The notes beneath the pieces are model-generated. The model was not told the DNA's origin. It made no database searches and saw only the letters and a program-made list of their open reading frames with translations. Shown here piece by piece: positions 16,366 through 25,149 of a DNA stretch of 64,000 bases; positions within the stretch are counted from its first letter, which is position 1; every line of letters starts with the position of its first letter. Source of the stretch: Desulfosporosinus youngiae DSM 17734 (GTDB lineage: Bacteria; Bacillota; Desulfitobacteriia; Desulfitobacteriales; Desulfitobacteriaceae); the NCBI RefSeq assembly GCF_000244895.1, contig NZ_CM001441.1, forward strand, positions 2,934,226 through 2,998,225. Reading direction: 5' to 3'. Position numbers and translations under genes: made by a program.

Positions 16366-17874
16366 ATGAAGGATTATAAAACGATTCCGGCTGCCGAGTT
16401 AAGAGAGACTGCCTGCCAGCTCTACGCTGAAGGACAAAATGGCCTGATGTCCATGTTCGCCAATGACGAACGGCAGCTAAACGGCAATTATGCCATCTAC
16501 TGCCTGTTTTCAGTCGGTAAAAGTATGCAGGTCATCAAAGCTGTCCTGAAAGAAAAAGGGAAATTGGAGTTCCCTTCAATTACTCCTAAGATTTCAGGCG
16601 CAGCTTGGTATGAGCGTGAGATTTACGACATGTTTGGTCTAAAGCCAGTGGGCCACCCGGATTTAAGGCCGCTTGCCTTGCATGAGAACTGGCCCCAGGG
16701 GATCTTTCCGTTGCGCAAAGACTTTAACAACCAAACACCCGTACCCACTGCTAAGAAAGAGTTTCCCATGGCCGGGGTGGAAGGGGAGGGAGTATTTCAG
16801 GTCCCTGTAGGGCCAATCCACGCGGGTATTATTGAACCAGGTCACTTCATCTTCAGCCAGGCAGGCGAGGACATTATCCGCTTGGATGCCAAGTTATTCT
16901 TCCTGCACCGGGGCATTGAAAAAGCCATTGAAGGGGCACCGATTGAAAGAGCTTTCTACCAGGTGGAACGGATCTCGGGTATCTGCACCGTTGCCCACTC
17001 TTTGTCCTATTGCCAGGCTATTGAAACCATTGCCGGTGTAACCGTTCCGCCTAGGGCCCAGTATTTAAGAGCGCTGGTAGGTGAAATGGAGCGCCTTTAT
17101 AACCATGTGGGCGATATTGGCAACTTGTGTGCCGGTATGGGATTTGCTGTGGGAATTATGGCCGGTGCCCGTCTGAAGGAAGATATCATGAGGGTTAACG
17201 AAGCACTTACCGGTCACCGTTTTCTGCGGGGCATGGTTGTCCCCGGTGGTGTGCGCCTTGACATTAATGATCAGTTAAGCGCTGAGATCAGGTCAATGCT
17301 GGACAAACTGATACCTGACTTCAATGAGATGATTGAACTCTTTAGAGGAAACGATGCCTTCCTGAACCGTGTCGAGACCACCGGCATTGTGCCCCGGCAG
17401 GCAGCTCTGGATTTAGGAGTCGTTGGGGTTGGCGCCAGGGCCTCCGGTGTTGATGTCGATATCCGGCGGGATTTCCCCTATGGATGCTATTCCTCGCTGA
17501 AATTTGAGGTTCCGATCTACACGAGCGGTGATGTGGCAGCCCGCCTGTGGGTTCGTGTTGATGAAGTGGCTCAGACTGTGAACCTGATTCGCGAGATATT
17601 AGAGAAAATGCCTAAGGCTAAGGGTCCCCTGAAAGCAGCTATCCCTGTTATAAAACCCTACAGCAGCGGGTTTGGCTGGTGCGAATCACCTCAGGGCAAT
17701 AACATTCACTGGCTTATGGTAGGGGAGAACAATACCGTTTACCGCCTGTATGCCCGGGCTGCCGCTTATCCGAACTGGCCGGCCCTAACGGTAGCTGCAC
17801 CCGGTAATATCATCCCCGACTTCCCGCTCATAAATAAGAGCTATGAACTATCATACGCCTGTGTGGACAGATAG
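16366..17874 (+). CDS. hyfG: HyfG-like NuoC-NuoD fusion lacking two nickel-ligand cysteines (Ehr type)
   Basis: Residues 1-150 are NuoC-like (WYEREIYDMFG); 150-502 are the large [NiFe]-hydrogenase/NuoD fold. Group 4 hydrogenases bind nickel through two CxxC motifs. Here the first reads RISGICTVAH (Ser204, Cys207) and the second ELSYACVDR (Ser496, Cys499), so the first Cys of each pair is Ser. The chain also ends exactly at the Arg of the second motif, where hydrogenase precursors carry a tail removed by a maturation protease, and no maturation genes are nearby. This fits the energy-converting hydrogenase-related (Ehr) complexes, which pump ions without being hydrogenases. ATG 16366 has AGGAGGTTAAGG just upstream. 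Confidence 0.9.
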   Translation: MKDYKTIPAAELRETACQLYAEGQNGLMSMFANDERQLNGNYAIYCLFSVGKSMQVIKAVLKEKGKLEFPSITPKISGAAWYEREIYDMFGLKPVGHPDLRPLALHENWPQGIFPLRKDFNNQTPVPTAKKEFPMAGVEGEGVFQVPVGPIHAGIIEPGHFIFSQAGEDIIRLDAKLFFLHRGIEKAIEGAPIERAFYQVERISGICTVAHSLSYCQAIETIAGVTVPPRAQYLRALVGEMERLYNHVGDIGNLCAGMGFAVGIMAGARLKEDIMRVNEALTGHRFLRGMVVPGGVRLDINDQLSAEIRSMLDKLIPDFNEMIELFRGNDAFLNRVETTGIVPRQAALDLGVVGVGARASGVDVDIRRDFPYGCYSSLKFEVPIYTSGDVAARLWVRVDEVAQTVNLIREILEKMPKAKGPLKAAIPVIKPYSSGFGWCESPQGNNIHWLMVGENNTVYRLYARAAAYPNWPALTVAAPGNIIPDFPLINKSYELSYACVDR

Positions 17875-17885
17875 GAGGGTACGAG

Positions 17886-18620
17886 TTGTTAAAGGTTTGG
17901 AAAAAAGTTATCGCCACCGGTAATGTAACAGAACCCTGGGAAAAGGCGGTACCCTCGGAACGTTCCCGGGGTGAAGTGGTCGTAGAGCAAAATGCAGCCT
18001 GCAAGGGTTGTAATCTTTGCGTCAATGTTTGTCCGACCAATGCTATAAAATTGTACGAAGGTTCACGGGTAGTTAATCAGAAGGCTTGTGTCTTTTGTGG
18101 GCTCTGCGTTGATTCTTGCCAGGAGGGCTGTTTAAAACAAACTACTAATTACAAATTGGCAATCTTGGGCGGTTCACTGGCTGAGAATACCGGTTCAGAA
18201 TTGAGAAATAAAATCCGCAGGGTCCTGGGCCGGTCCCTGCATATCAGGCATCTGGACATCGGTTCCTGCAACGGCTGTGATTTTGAAATGAACCATGTCT
18301 GCAACCCTGTTTACGATATCCAACAATATGGGATTGACTTTGTAGCCTCTCCCCGTCATGCGGATTTGTTGATGGTTACCGGGCCTGTCACCCGTAATTC
18401 TACCCAGGCTCTGATGATGACCTATGAGGCAACACCTACTCCCAAACTGGTCATGGCCCTGGGGGCCTGTGCCTGCAGCGGCGATCAGATTTTCGGTGAG
18501 AGCTATGCCATTAGAGGAGCTGTTGATGCCTTTGCTCCCGTTGATATCTACGTGCCTGGCTGCCCTCCGCGGCCGCAGGCTATTATTCATGGGTTAATGC
18601 TGGCTCTGGACCGGATGTAG
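17886..18620 (+). CDS. hyfI: Fusion of 2x[4Fe-4S] ferredoxin (HyfH/NuoI-like) and small subunit (HyfI/NuoB-like)
   Basis: TTG 17886 follows a perfect AGGAGGG. The 244-residue protein joins two subunits that are separate in E. coli hydrogenase 4. Residues 36-82 hold two CxxCxxCxxxC-type clusters (C39, C42, C45, C49 and C68, C71, C74, C78). Residues 90-244 are the NuoB-like small subunit with cluster ligands C128, C131, one of C195/C197 and C226 in PGCPPRP. All iron-sulfur ligands are intact, so electrons can still reach the altered large subunit. The electron donor is not encoded here; ferredoxin is the usual guess. This is the last gene of the operon. Confidence 0.92.
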   Translation: MLKVWKKVIATGNVTEPWEKAVPSERSRGEVVVEQNAACKGCNLCVNVCPTNAIKLYEGSRVVNQKACVFCGLCVDSCQEGCLKQTTNYKLAILGGSLAENTGSELRNKIRRVLGRSLHIRHLDIGSCNGCDFEMNHVCNPVYDIQQYGIDFVASPRHADLLMVTGPVTRNSTQALMMTYEATPTPKLVMALGACACSGDQIFGESYAIRGAVDAFAPVDIYVPGCPPRPQAIIHGLMLALDRM

Positions 18621-18767
18621 CTGGTCATGGGATTAAAAATGATCGTCCATAATTTCCATCAAATTGTCATTTCATTTTAGCTCTCATTCTCATCTTTCTG
18701 ATGGTGTGGTCTTTAAATTTAGAACACATTTTAGCCAAGATTTTAGAGAAAAGAGGTAAGGTTCAAA

Positions 18768-19229
18768 ATGAAGAAGATTTTTATCAGTCACTCATCCGAG
18801 GATAAGGAGATGTGTGACGCATTTGTAGACGTTTTAGAACAATTAGGTATTCCTGAGGCTGACATATTATATACATCTTCAGCAAGGCATGGTGTACCTG
18901 GAGATGAAGATATATTCGAATATCTGAATAAGCATATTAAACAAAGATTGAATGTATTTTATATGTTGTCCAATAATTATTTTAAAAATATCCATTGTAT
19001 CAATGAAATGAGGGCAGCTTGGCGAGCACAAAATGAATATTCAATTTATATCTTACCAAATTTAAATTACGCAATGAAAGGCTTAAACAGTAAGAAAGGT
19101 TATAATTTAACGTCTGCTATGGAATTGACCAATCTCAAAGATAGAATAACAAAAATGTATAATACGTCTATACCAGAAAATAAATGGGAAGAAGTTAAAA
19201 ACAAATTTCTTGAAGTAGTGTTAAGATGA
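18768..19229 (+). CDS. Stand-alone TIR-domain protein
   Basis: The 153-residue protein is essentially one TIR domain. It starts KKIFISHSSEDKEMCDAFVDVL (strand A, helix A), continues with ILYTSSARHGVPGDEDIFEYL and reaches NIHCINEMRAAWRAQ, where the Glu sits at the position of the catalytic glutamate of NAD-cleaving TIR domains. ATG 18768 has AGAGGTAAGG upstream. It has its own terminator and lower GC than the Ehr operon, suggesting a mobile accessory gene. Bacterial TIR proteins act in antiphage defence or as effectors, but no sensor partner is adjacent. Confidence 0.88.
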   Translation: MKKIFISHSSEDKEMCDAFVDVLEQLGIPEADILYTSSARHGVPGDEDIFEYLNKHIKQRLNVFYMLSNNYFKNIHCINEMRAAWRAQNEYSIYILPNLNYAMKGLNSKKGYNLTSAMELTNLKDRITKMYNTSIPENKWEEVKNKFLEVVLR

Positions 19230-19263
19230 ATCACTCAAATTTAATATAAAGTATTCGCTACTA

Positions 19264-19294
19264 AAGCTAATCACTTGCTGATTGGCTTTTTTCT
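19264..19294 (+). terminator. Terminator after the TIR gene
   Basis: aagctaatca-cttgc-tgattggctt forms a 10-bp stem (one G-T pair) followed by six T. It lies between convergent genes. Confidence 0.85.
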
Positions 19295-19377
19295 CATAAA
19301 TCAAGCGGCCTGGTTTGGATCCGGGCCAGCCAAGCTGCTTAACTGAAATACAGTTTCAGCTAATTTTTAAAATATCC

Positions 19378-19953
19378 TTATATAAAAACCGGATTTAGGT
19401 CTATTACTAAGTCTTGAAAAATTGATAGTGCAATTTTGTCATTCTCAGTATATATTTCAGGCCTTCCGTATCTTTTGGATTTTCCTAATATAAATACACT
19501 AATGAATTTCTGATCTGGTTCTACTATCCAATATTCTTTAACACCTGCTTTTTCGTACTTATTAAATTTTATGATTTTATCGTTTCTTGTTGATGGCGGA
19601 GAAATTATTTCAATGATCATGTCGGGAGCTCCGAGACAGCCTTTATCATCTAATTTTGATTTATCACAAATAATAGAAATATCGGGTTCAACTACGTTTT
19701 TAAGATCATTTTCGTTTTTATCACATTCTTGGGGCAATCGTACACAAAAGGGGGCTGGATATACTTTGCATGACTTCCCTGTCAAATATACTGCGATTTG
19801 TTTCGATAATTCCATTAGTATTTCTTGGTGTATGCGTGTCGGCGTTGCTTGCATGTAAGGTATTCCGTCAATGATTTCCCATCGCTCTTCTTCCGGCCAA
19901 TTTAGGTAGTCGGCGTATGTGTATTCTTTTCCTGCTTGAGGGTGTGACATCAT
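19378..19953 (-). CDS. Uma2-family (DUF820) restriction-endonuclease-like protein, copy 1
   Basis: The protein has 191 residues from ATG 19953, seven bases after AAAGGAG; a GTG at 19959 is possible but overlaps that spacing. The PD-(D/E)xK-like core is visible as EPDISIICDKSK, then PDMIIEIISPPSTRNDKIIKFNKYEKAGVKEYWIVEP, with Asp, Glu and Lys in the expected order. The N-terminus (YTYADYLNWPEEERWEIIDGIPYMQATP) is typical. Such proteins are abundant in cyanobacteria and some Firmicutes, and their role is unknown. A related copy at 37337-37915 has the same orientation beyond the DUF6603 cluster. Confidence 0.88.
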   Translation of the reverse strand: MMSHPQAGKEYTYADYLNWPEEERWEIIDGIPYMQATPTRIHQEILMELSKQIAVYLTGKSCKVYPAPFCVRLPQECDKNENDLKNVVEPDISIICDKSKLDDKGCLGAPDMIIEIISPPSTRNDKIIKFNKYEKAGVKEYWIVEPDQKFISVFILGKSKRYGRPEIYTENDKIALSIFQDLVIDLNPVFI

Positions 19954-20513
19954 TAACACTCTCCTTTAATTTAAGCTTTTGGCATAAAGTTCTTAGTAGC
20001 CTTTTTCCACTTTTGTATCTCAAATTGAGCTTGATCCAACGCTATCCATTAGTTCATTTTATACCATTTCGAGATACAAAAGACAAGGGATTTAACAAAA
20101 AGGTATCTCAAACGTTAAGCCTGGCGCCGGCCGGCAGCTCAATAATTGAGATATATTTTATTGATTAAAACGCATGCTCTATTTTAAAATTTACAATCTA
20201 TCCATTTAATAAAAATGTATCCAATTTATCCAAAATGTAGTTGATTGTTACAAATTATTTCGATATGCTATATATGGTACATGAAGCCTTTTTTCATTTT
20301 GACATAGCTTATACCCACACCCCAGACTTGATCAGGTCTGACGTATTGAGCGTGATAACGTTTGCTGAGATTGGGTTTTGGATTAATTGTGATAATATTC
20401 ATCAATTTCATTAAACGCTGGACCACTCAGGCAAATGAATAAAAGGTAAAAGTAATTCACCCCAGCGATTCAGCATCGCATGCTTTCACATACATACAAG
20501 GAGGCGTATTGTA
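19954..20513. promoter_or_regulatory. Promoter region with nested inverted repeats upstream of the DUF6603 cluster
   Basis: This 560-bp gap separates the divergent Uma2 gene and the cluster. It holds a perfect 12-bp inverted repeat (cttttgtatctc 20010-20021 and gagatacaaaag 20071-20082), a further tatctcaaa at about 20104, and two CTCAA-type palindromes (ctcaaattgag 20019-20029; ctcaataattgag near 20138). A separate 18-bp imperfect palindrome, cagacttgatcaggtctg (20323-20340), lies closer to the first gene. Repeated TATCTCAA-like boxes suggest binding of a regulator, but no regulator gene is nearby. No clear -35/-10 pair could be chosen. Confidence 0.5.
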
Positions 20514-21056
20514 ATGAATGAAATGATGTTAAACGATCCGAATGGCCTGGAAAACAATGTACTTGCGTTTGTAGATTTAACACTTCTCAACTGTAAACTT
20601 AAAGGGGTTTATCAATACCAGGTTTTAGATCCTTCAAAGGCAGATAGTGAAAAAAGAACTCGAATCCTCGTTATACCGACCGATCCGGAACCACAAGGCA
20701 TGAGACTGACTGAGCTGATTACTGAAGTCAACAAAATTATTACTGATTTTGGCGGTGGTCAACCTGTTACTGAAGAGGATATGAAAGCAACACTTACTTC
20801 AATGGGTCTTGATGTTTTTAATAACATTGAAATACAAATGCGACAACTTTTCATTTACGTTGACAAATCAACTATTGCGGCGAATACCAAACCATTTGAG
20901 TATGCGCTCAACTTTGTGATTCTAAATCCTGTTAAGCCGGATGAGAGTCTTAAAATATTCCATATTGATTCATTGGGACTTGCTGTTTACAACACAAAAC
21001 GCGCTAAAATTATTGAGCGAATGAAACTTGAAAATATTGATGAGCTCCTAAAATAA
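20514..21056 (+). CDS. First gene of DUF6603 cluster: uncharacterised 180-residue protein
   Basis: ATG 20514 lies behind AAGGAGGCG. The protein is acidic and cytosolic-looking, with no signal peptide, membrane span or cysteine motif. It reads as alternating strands and helices (VLAFVDLTLLNCKLKGVYQYQVL; a helical C-terminus TKRAKIIERMKLENIDELL). No family is recognised. It is separated by only 14 bp from the next gene, in the same orientation, and heads a run of nine genes, so it is probably a small component or adaptor of the same system. Confidence 0.75.
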   Translation: MNEMMLNDPNGLENNVLAFVDLTLLNCKLKGVYQYQVLDPSKADSEKRTRILVIPTDPEPQGMRLTELITEVNKIITDFGGGQPVTEEDMKATLTSMGLDVFNNIEIQMRQLFIYVDKSTIAANTKPFEYALNFVILNPVKPDESLKIFHIDSLGLAVYNTKRAKIIERMKLENIDELLK

Positions 21057-21070
21057 AGGGAGCGGAGGAT

Positions 21071-23863
21071 ATGAAAGTACAAGATGCTGAGTCACTTGAT
21101 TTAAAAGTAGCGCTTTACAGCGATTTTTATATTAATAACGCACTTTTTCAACTTGTTTTCCTAAACTCTCCCAAAGGTACAGCTGTATCCGGGCAGTGGA
21201 TTAATCGGGATTTTATTTTTAAAATGCAGGAAGTTGCTGAATATTTCGGTGTTGAATTTCCTGACTGTCTCGATTTTGAACTTTTTATTGAAACGATCCG
21301 TTTAAGATACGCTACAGTCAATCAGTTGATTGATTTCAACGCAGTAATCCGTGACTTCGGGAGTTTGACTTTATCGACCAAACTCATTGGAACAAACAGA
21401 AATTACAGCTTTGAGATGGTATTTAATCAAAAATTAGAGCTTTCGAGCCTGCCGATTGTAGGCCAATTTTGTGACGACGGCGATGGTTTTCTCTTTAAAA
21501 AAATAGATTTAGCGTACACTGCAAATGTTGAGTTCGTATTTTCTATCGTTTCAGAACTCAGAATAAAGAAAATTCCATTAGACTTGTCTGTTGACTATAG
21601 ACAGTCATTAAAAAAACAGGTGAAAAGCCTTGGCTTAAATGCCGAACAGCCAAAGAACACAATTTACTGGCTTAAAATCGATAAAGGGTTCAGCGTCCTA
21701 TACTTTTCACAAATTGGGGTGAGCTTAAACGGCTCTGACTTGAAGCTTTATCTCGACGCGAGCTTTACAATTGCCATGCTGCGTGTCGATTTTTATGAAC
21801 TATATGTTTCTACATCCCTTAAAAAGCTAACCGACATTGGCTTTGGCTTAGGCGGGTTAATGGTAAATGTGGAAACAAAAGCATTTAGTTTAATTGGCGG
21901 ACTGTATAAATCTCAAGAAGAAGAGTGTCTTTACAACGGTTTGCTTGGATTAACGCTTTCAAAATACAGCTTCATGGCACTGGGATCTTATGGACAGCTG
22001 CCTGGAAGTGGAGAAATGAGCTTTTTTGCCTACCTCATGATTGGTGCCCCAATGGGTGGACCGCCGTACTTCTTTGTAACAGGCTTAGCGCTGGGTTTTG
22101 GAATCAATAGAACACTTAAATTACCGAACTTAGACGGTGTAAGGACGTTTCCATTAGTTGCTGCAGCTATGGGCGGCAGTAGTGCATTAAAACCTGACAC
22201 GCCTCCTAAAGCGGCATTAAGCGCACTCAGTAAATCGATTGTACCGATTAAAGGTCAGTATTTCTTTTCTGCGGGCATACGGTTTACTTCATTTGGAGTT
22301 CTTGAAACCTTCTTGCTGCTCAACGTTGAACTTGGCAACAATGTTGTTATTTCACTGCTAGGGTTAGCAGACGCTTCCCTACCGCCAAAAGTATCAGGCC
22401 TGAATCCGATTGCCAGGGCAGAATTAGCCATTAAGGCAGTGATTGATATTGGGGCTGGAGAAATTATAATCATGGCAGCTCTGACAGACCGTTCATTTTT
22501 ATTCCATCCCAGTTGCAAGCTGACGGGTGGTTTTGCTTTAGGCTTCTGGTTTGGCGGTGCTTATAAGGGAGATTTCATTGTAACGATTGGCGGGTGCCAT
22601 CACCCTCAGTTTGTGAATAAGCATTACCCTGATATTCCGGCACTGGGTGTCACTTGGATTTTGAATAAGAATATTTCGGTTAAGGGTGAGGCGTATTTTG
22701 CGTTAACACCAACCTGTATGATGGCGGGCGGTCAGCTTAAATTATTATTTGAGCTGGGCAACTTAAAGGCGTGGTTTTTTGCAGCAGCAGAATTTTTAAT
22801 GCAGTGGAAACCATTTTTCTATTCTGCACGTGTACAAGTAAGTGTTGGCGTATCGTACAGAATCAGTATTTTTGGAATTGGAAAGACCTTTAAGGTTGAG
22901 ATGGGTGCCGGGCTCAGTTTATGGGGTCCTGATTTCTCGTGTGAAGTCTATATAGATTGGTACATCCTATCCTTTACTATTGGCTACAACAATAAAAATG
23001 ACAGAAAACCAAAGCCTATCGAATGGGGTGAATTTGCTGAGAGCTTCATACCGGAATCCACTCAAAAAAGCAAAGCAGCTTCACAAATTCCATTACCAAT
23101 AAAAGGTAAGAAGGCAGCTGCCGAAAGTGCTTCTTTAGGAACGGTACTGAGTAAAACATCAGTAAGCGGCGGACTTTTAGGTGAATATAAAACGTCTCTA
23201 GGTGAACCCGCCTATATTGTTGACGGCTATAACGCAGCTTTTTCAGTAGACCAAAAGACGCCATGCAGCAAGTTGTACTACAATGGCAGTTTAGTGTTTG
23301 AGTTTGGCAAATCATTTGGTATTGTGCCTATGGCAGTCAGTAGTGTGACAATTGAGCAGAAAGTCAGCGTCTATAAAAAGGGTCAAACTACTAAAACAGC
23401 AAAACTATTTGCGACGCCAAGTCTGAAAAATGTGCCATCGGCTTTATGGGGCAACACAGACCCTGGTATCAATGGCGAACTCCTTACAGACGCGCCAATG
23501 GGTATGCAGCTGAATGCTTCAAACTTTGCAGAAGTACTTCACATTATTCCAAGTCAAGGCGCTTATAAAGAGTCTGTGCTCAGCCAAAGAGAATCTATAA
23601 CCAAAGAAATCCGTTATATAAGACCTAACTTTATTGACCCCAAGCATTACGACGAAGAGGAAGATGTGGTTATGGAAACCATTCAAAAGACAATAACAGA
23701 AAACGAGCGCCGCAACAATATTATTGAAGAAACCAGCTTTAATTTTGGTACGTGGAATTTTGCCAGGTTTAAACAAATTGGGGACAACCCTAGAGCGGTA
23801 TTTTTTACAGCGCCAAAGCTGAGAACAGAAGGCAGTCTGGAAATGCAGGTGATAAGACAATGA
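21071..23863 (+). CDS. DUF6603-domain protein, 930 residues
   Basis: ATG 21071 lies behind GGGAGCGGAGG. About residues 230-660 match what I remember of the DUF6603 family: glycine- and aromatic-rich beta strands with GGPPYFFVTGLALGFG (about 330-345), FLMQWKPFFYSARVQVSVGVSY (about 575-595) and GLSLWGPDFSCEVYIDWYILSFTIGY. Residues 1-220 are a globular N-terminal region and 660-930 a linker plus beta-rich tail. There is no signal peptide. The repeated amphipathic strands recall a beta-barrel or solenoid, but the structure is unknown to me. The stop overlaps the next start (ATGA), so the two proteins are translationally coupled. DUF6603 proteins usually sit in clusters of large uncharacterised genes, as here. 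Confidence 0.82.
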   Translation: MKVQDAESLDLKVALYSDFYINNALFQLVFLNSPKGTAVSGQWINRDFIFKMQEVAEYFGVEFPDCLDFELFIETIRLRYATVNQLIDFNAVIRDFGSLTLSTKLIGTNRNYSFEMVFNQKLELSSLPIVGQFCDDGDGFLFKKIDLAYTANVEFVFSIVSELRIKKIPLDLSVDYRQSLKKQVKSLGLNAEQPKNTIYWLKIDKGFSVLYFSQIGVSLNGSDLKLYLDASFTIAMLRVDFYELYVSTSLKKLTDIGFGLGGLMVNVETKAFSLIGGLYKSQEEECLYNGLLGLTLSKYSFMALGSYGQLPGSGEMSFFAYLMIGAPMGGPPYFFVTGLALGFGINRTLKLPNLDGVRTFPLVAAAMGGSSALKPDTPPKAALSALSKSIVPIKGQYFFSAGIRFTSFGVLETFLLLNVELGNNVVISLLGLADASLPPKVSGLNPIARAELAIKAVIDIGAGEIIIMAALTDRSFLFHPSCKLTGGFALGFWFGGAYKGDFIVTIGGCHHPQFVNKHYPDIPALGVTWILNKNISVKGEAYFALTPTCMMAGGQLKLLFELGNLKAWFFAAAEFLMQWKPFFYSARVQVSVGVSYRISIFGIGKTFKVEMGAGLSLWGPDFSCEVYIDWYILSFTIGYNNKNDRKPKPIEWGEFAESFIPESTQKSKAASQIPLPIKGKKAAAESASLGTVLSKTSVSGGLLGEYKTSLGEPAYIVDGYNAAFSVDQKTPCSKLYYNGSLVFEFGKSFGIVPMAVSSVTIEQKVSVYKKGQTTKTAKLFATPSLKNVPSALWGNTDPGINGELLTDAPMGMQLNASNFAEVLHIIPSQGAYKESVLSQRESITKEIRYIRPNFIDPKHYDEEEDVVMETIQKTITENERRNNIIEETSFNFGTWNFARFKQIGDNPRAVFFTAPKLRTEGSLEMQVIRQ

Positions 23864-25149
23864 GCAGAGGCATTCGATTTTCACAAATGACCGTTCCGCC
23901 TTTAGAGGTTGGCGAATATGAAATTAAGGTTGAACAAGTAACAAACTTAAAAGTGGCGCTTGCATCAGAATCTTTGAATATAACCGTTGCAACGGAGCGG
24001 TTTAGCATACCAGGCGGTCAGGTTTATTCGGTATACCCGCCTGCAAGTGCTGTCGGTGATTACAGCGAGTGTTTGCCGCATATTGTTTTAAAACGCAGAA
24101 CTTTACCTTGGGAGATGAAATTAAATAATGAGCTGCCTGAAATGCCTTGGCTGATGCTGCTTGTATTAGACGAAACTGATGTGTTTTCAGTGGTGAATTC
24201 CAATTATCAGGAAGCCATTCAACCTGAATTGAACACCTTTGTTCCTAATCTAAAGCTTGAAGCTCATGAAAAGGACGATTCGCCGTGCAGTTTTGTAACT
24301 TTGCCGAAGAGTCTTTTCACGGAGTTGGTGCCTTACGAAAGAGAACTGTGTCTTTTGGCTCATGGCAAAGGTGTCAGCCTGGATTATAAGGTAACCGACG
24401 AAACCGTGAAGGATGACTGGTTTGCGACAATTGTTGCCAATCGATTTTGTCTTATGCCATTGGATGAAACCCACGCCATTACTCATACGGCACTATTGGT
24501 GTCACTTGAAGGCTTTGAAAAATGCTTAAAGGATTCAACGCAGCGCGAAGAAATCTTGAGTGGGTGTGAAAACGTCAGAATGATTGTTTTAAGCAGTTGG
24601 CAGTTTTCAATGGCTAAACCACTCTTTGATTTCGGATCTGTCTTTACAAACTTAAAGGCAGGCATGATGGAAACACCCTACAGCGGAACGAATGAGTTGG
24701 TTCAAAAGCTCTGCAATCAGGGCTATATGCCAATGAATCATCAGATTCGTGATGGCAGTCAGACTGTTTCCTGGTACCAATCACCGTTTATACCCTATGC
24801 TGAAGAACCTGTTGAACTGAGGTGCGCACAATTTGCGGATCAACTCCTTTGCTATGACCCTGAGTTGAGTATGTTTGACGTTCGCTACGCAGCAGCGTGG
24901 CAGCAAGGCAAATCAATGGCTTTGACAGATCAAGGATTTGCACAGAAGCTTTTTGAGTGGCGCCTGAACAATCAAAAAACAGTCAAGACCTCTAAGTACC
25001 ATACTCTAATGTTAAACCATTTAAATGACAACAGAAACAAGGTTTTACCACATCATTTGACACAGCAGGCATTAAAAACTGAACTTAAAGCGTCTCTAGA
25101 GGATGCCATCGCGGAGGTGCTGGGAAATGCCAATTCGACTGGCCCATGA
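23860..25149 (+). CDS. DUF6603 cluster: uncharacterised 429-residue protein
   Basis: It starts at the ATGA overlap with the DUF6603 gene. The N-terminal 90 residues are beta-rich and include VYSVYPPASAVGDYSECLPHIV followed by KRRTLPWE; I recall similar 'PP...LPHIVLxRxTLPWE' proteins beside DUF6603 genes, without a function. The middle is a mixed alpha/beta fold (MPWLMLLVLDE) and the C-terminus is helical. No catalytic motif, signal peptide or membrane segment is visible. The coupled start implies a fixed ratio to the DUF6603 protein and perhaps a direct complex. Confidence 0.75.
   Translation: MSRGIRFSQMTVPPLEVGEYEIKVEQVTNLKVALASESLNITVATERFSIPGGQVYSVYPPASAVGDYSECLPHIVLKRRTLPWEMKLNNELPEMPWLMLLVLDETDVFSVVNSNYQEAIQPELNTFVPNLKLEAHEKDDSPCSFVTLPKSLFTELVPYERELCLLAHGKGVSLDYKVTDETVKDDWFATIVANRFCLMPLDETHAITHTALLVSLEGFEKCLKDSTQREEILSGCENVRMIVLSSWQFSMAKPLFDFGSVFTNLKAGMMETPYSGTNELVQKLCNQGYMPMNHQIRDGSQTVSWYQSPFIPYAEEPVELRCAQFADQLLCYDPELSMFDVRYAAAWQQGKSMALTDQGFAQKLFEWRLNNQKTVKTSKYHTLMLNHLNDNRNKVLPHHLTQQALKTELKASLEDAIAEVLGNANSTGP

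Noticed and set aside
11341-18620. Formate hydrogenlyase or true group 4 hydrogenase
   Set aside because: Two nickel-ligand cysteines are missing, no formate dehydrogenase or maturation genes are present, and the C-terminal processing tail is absent.
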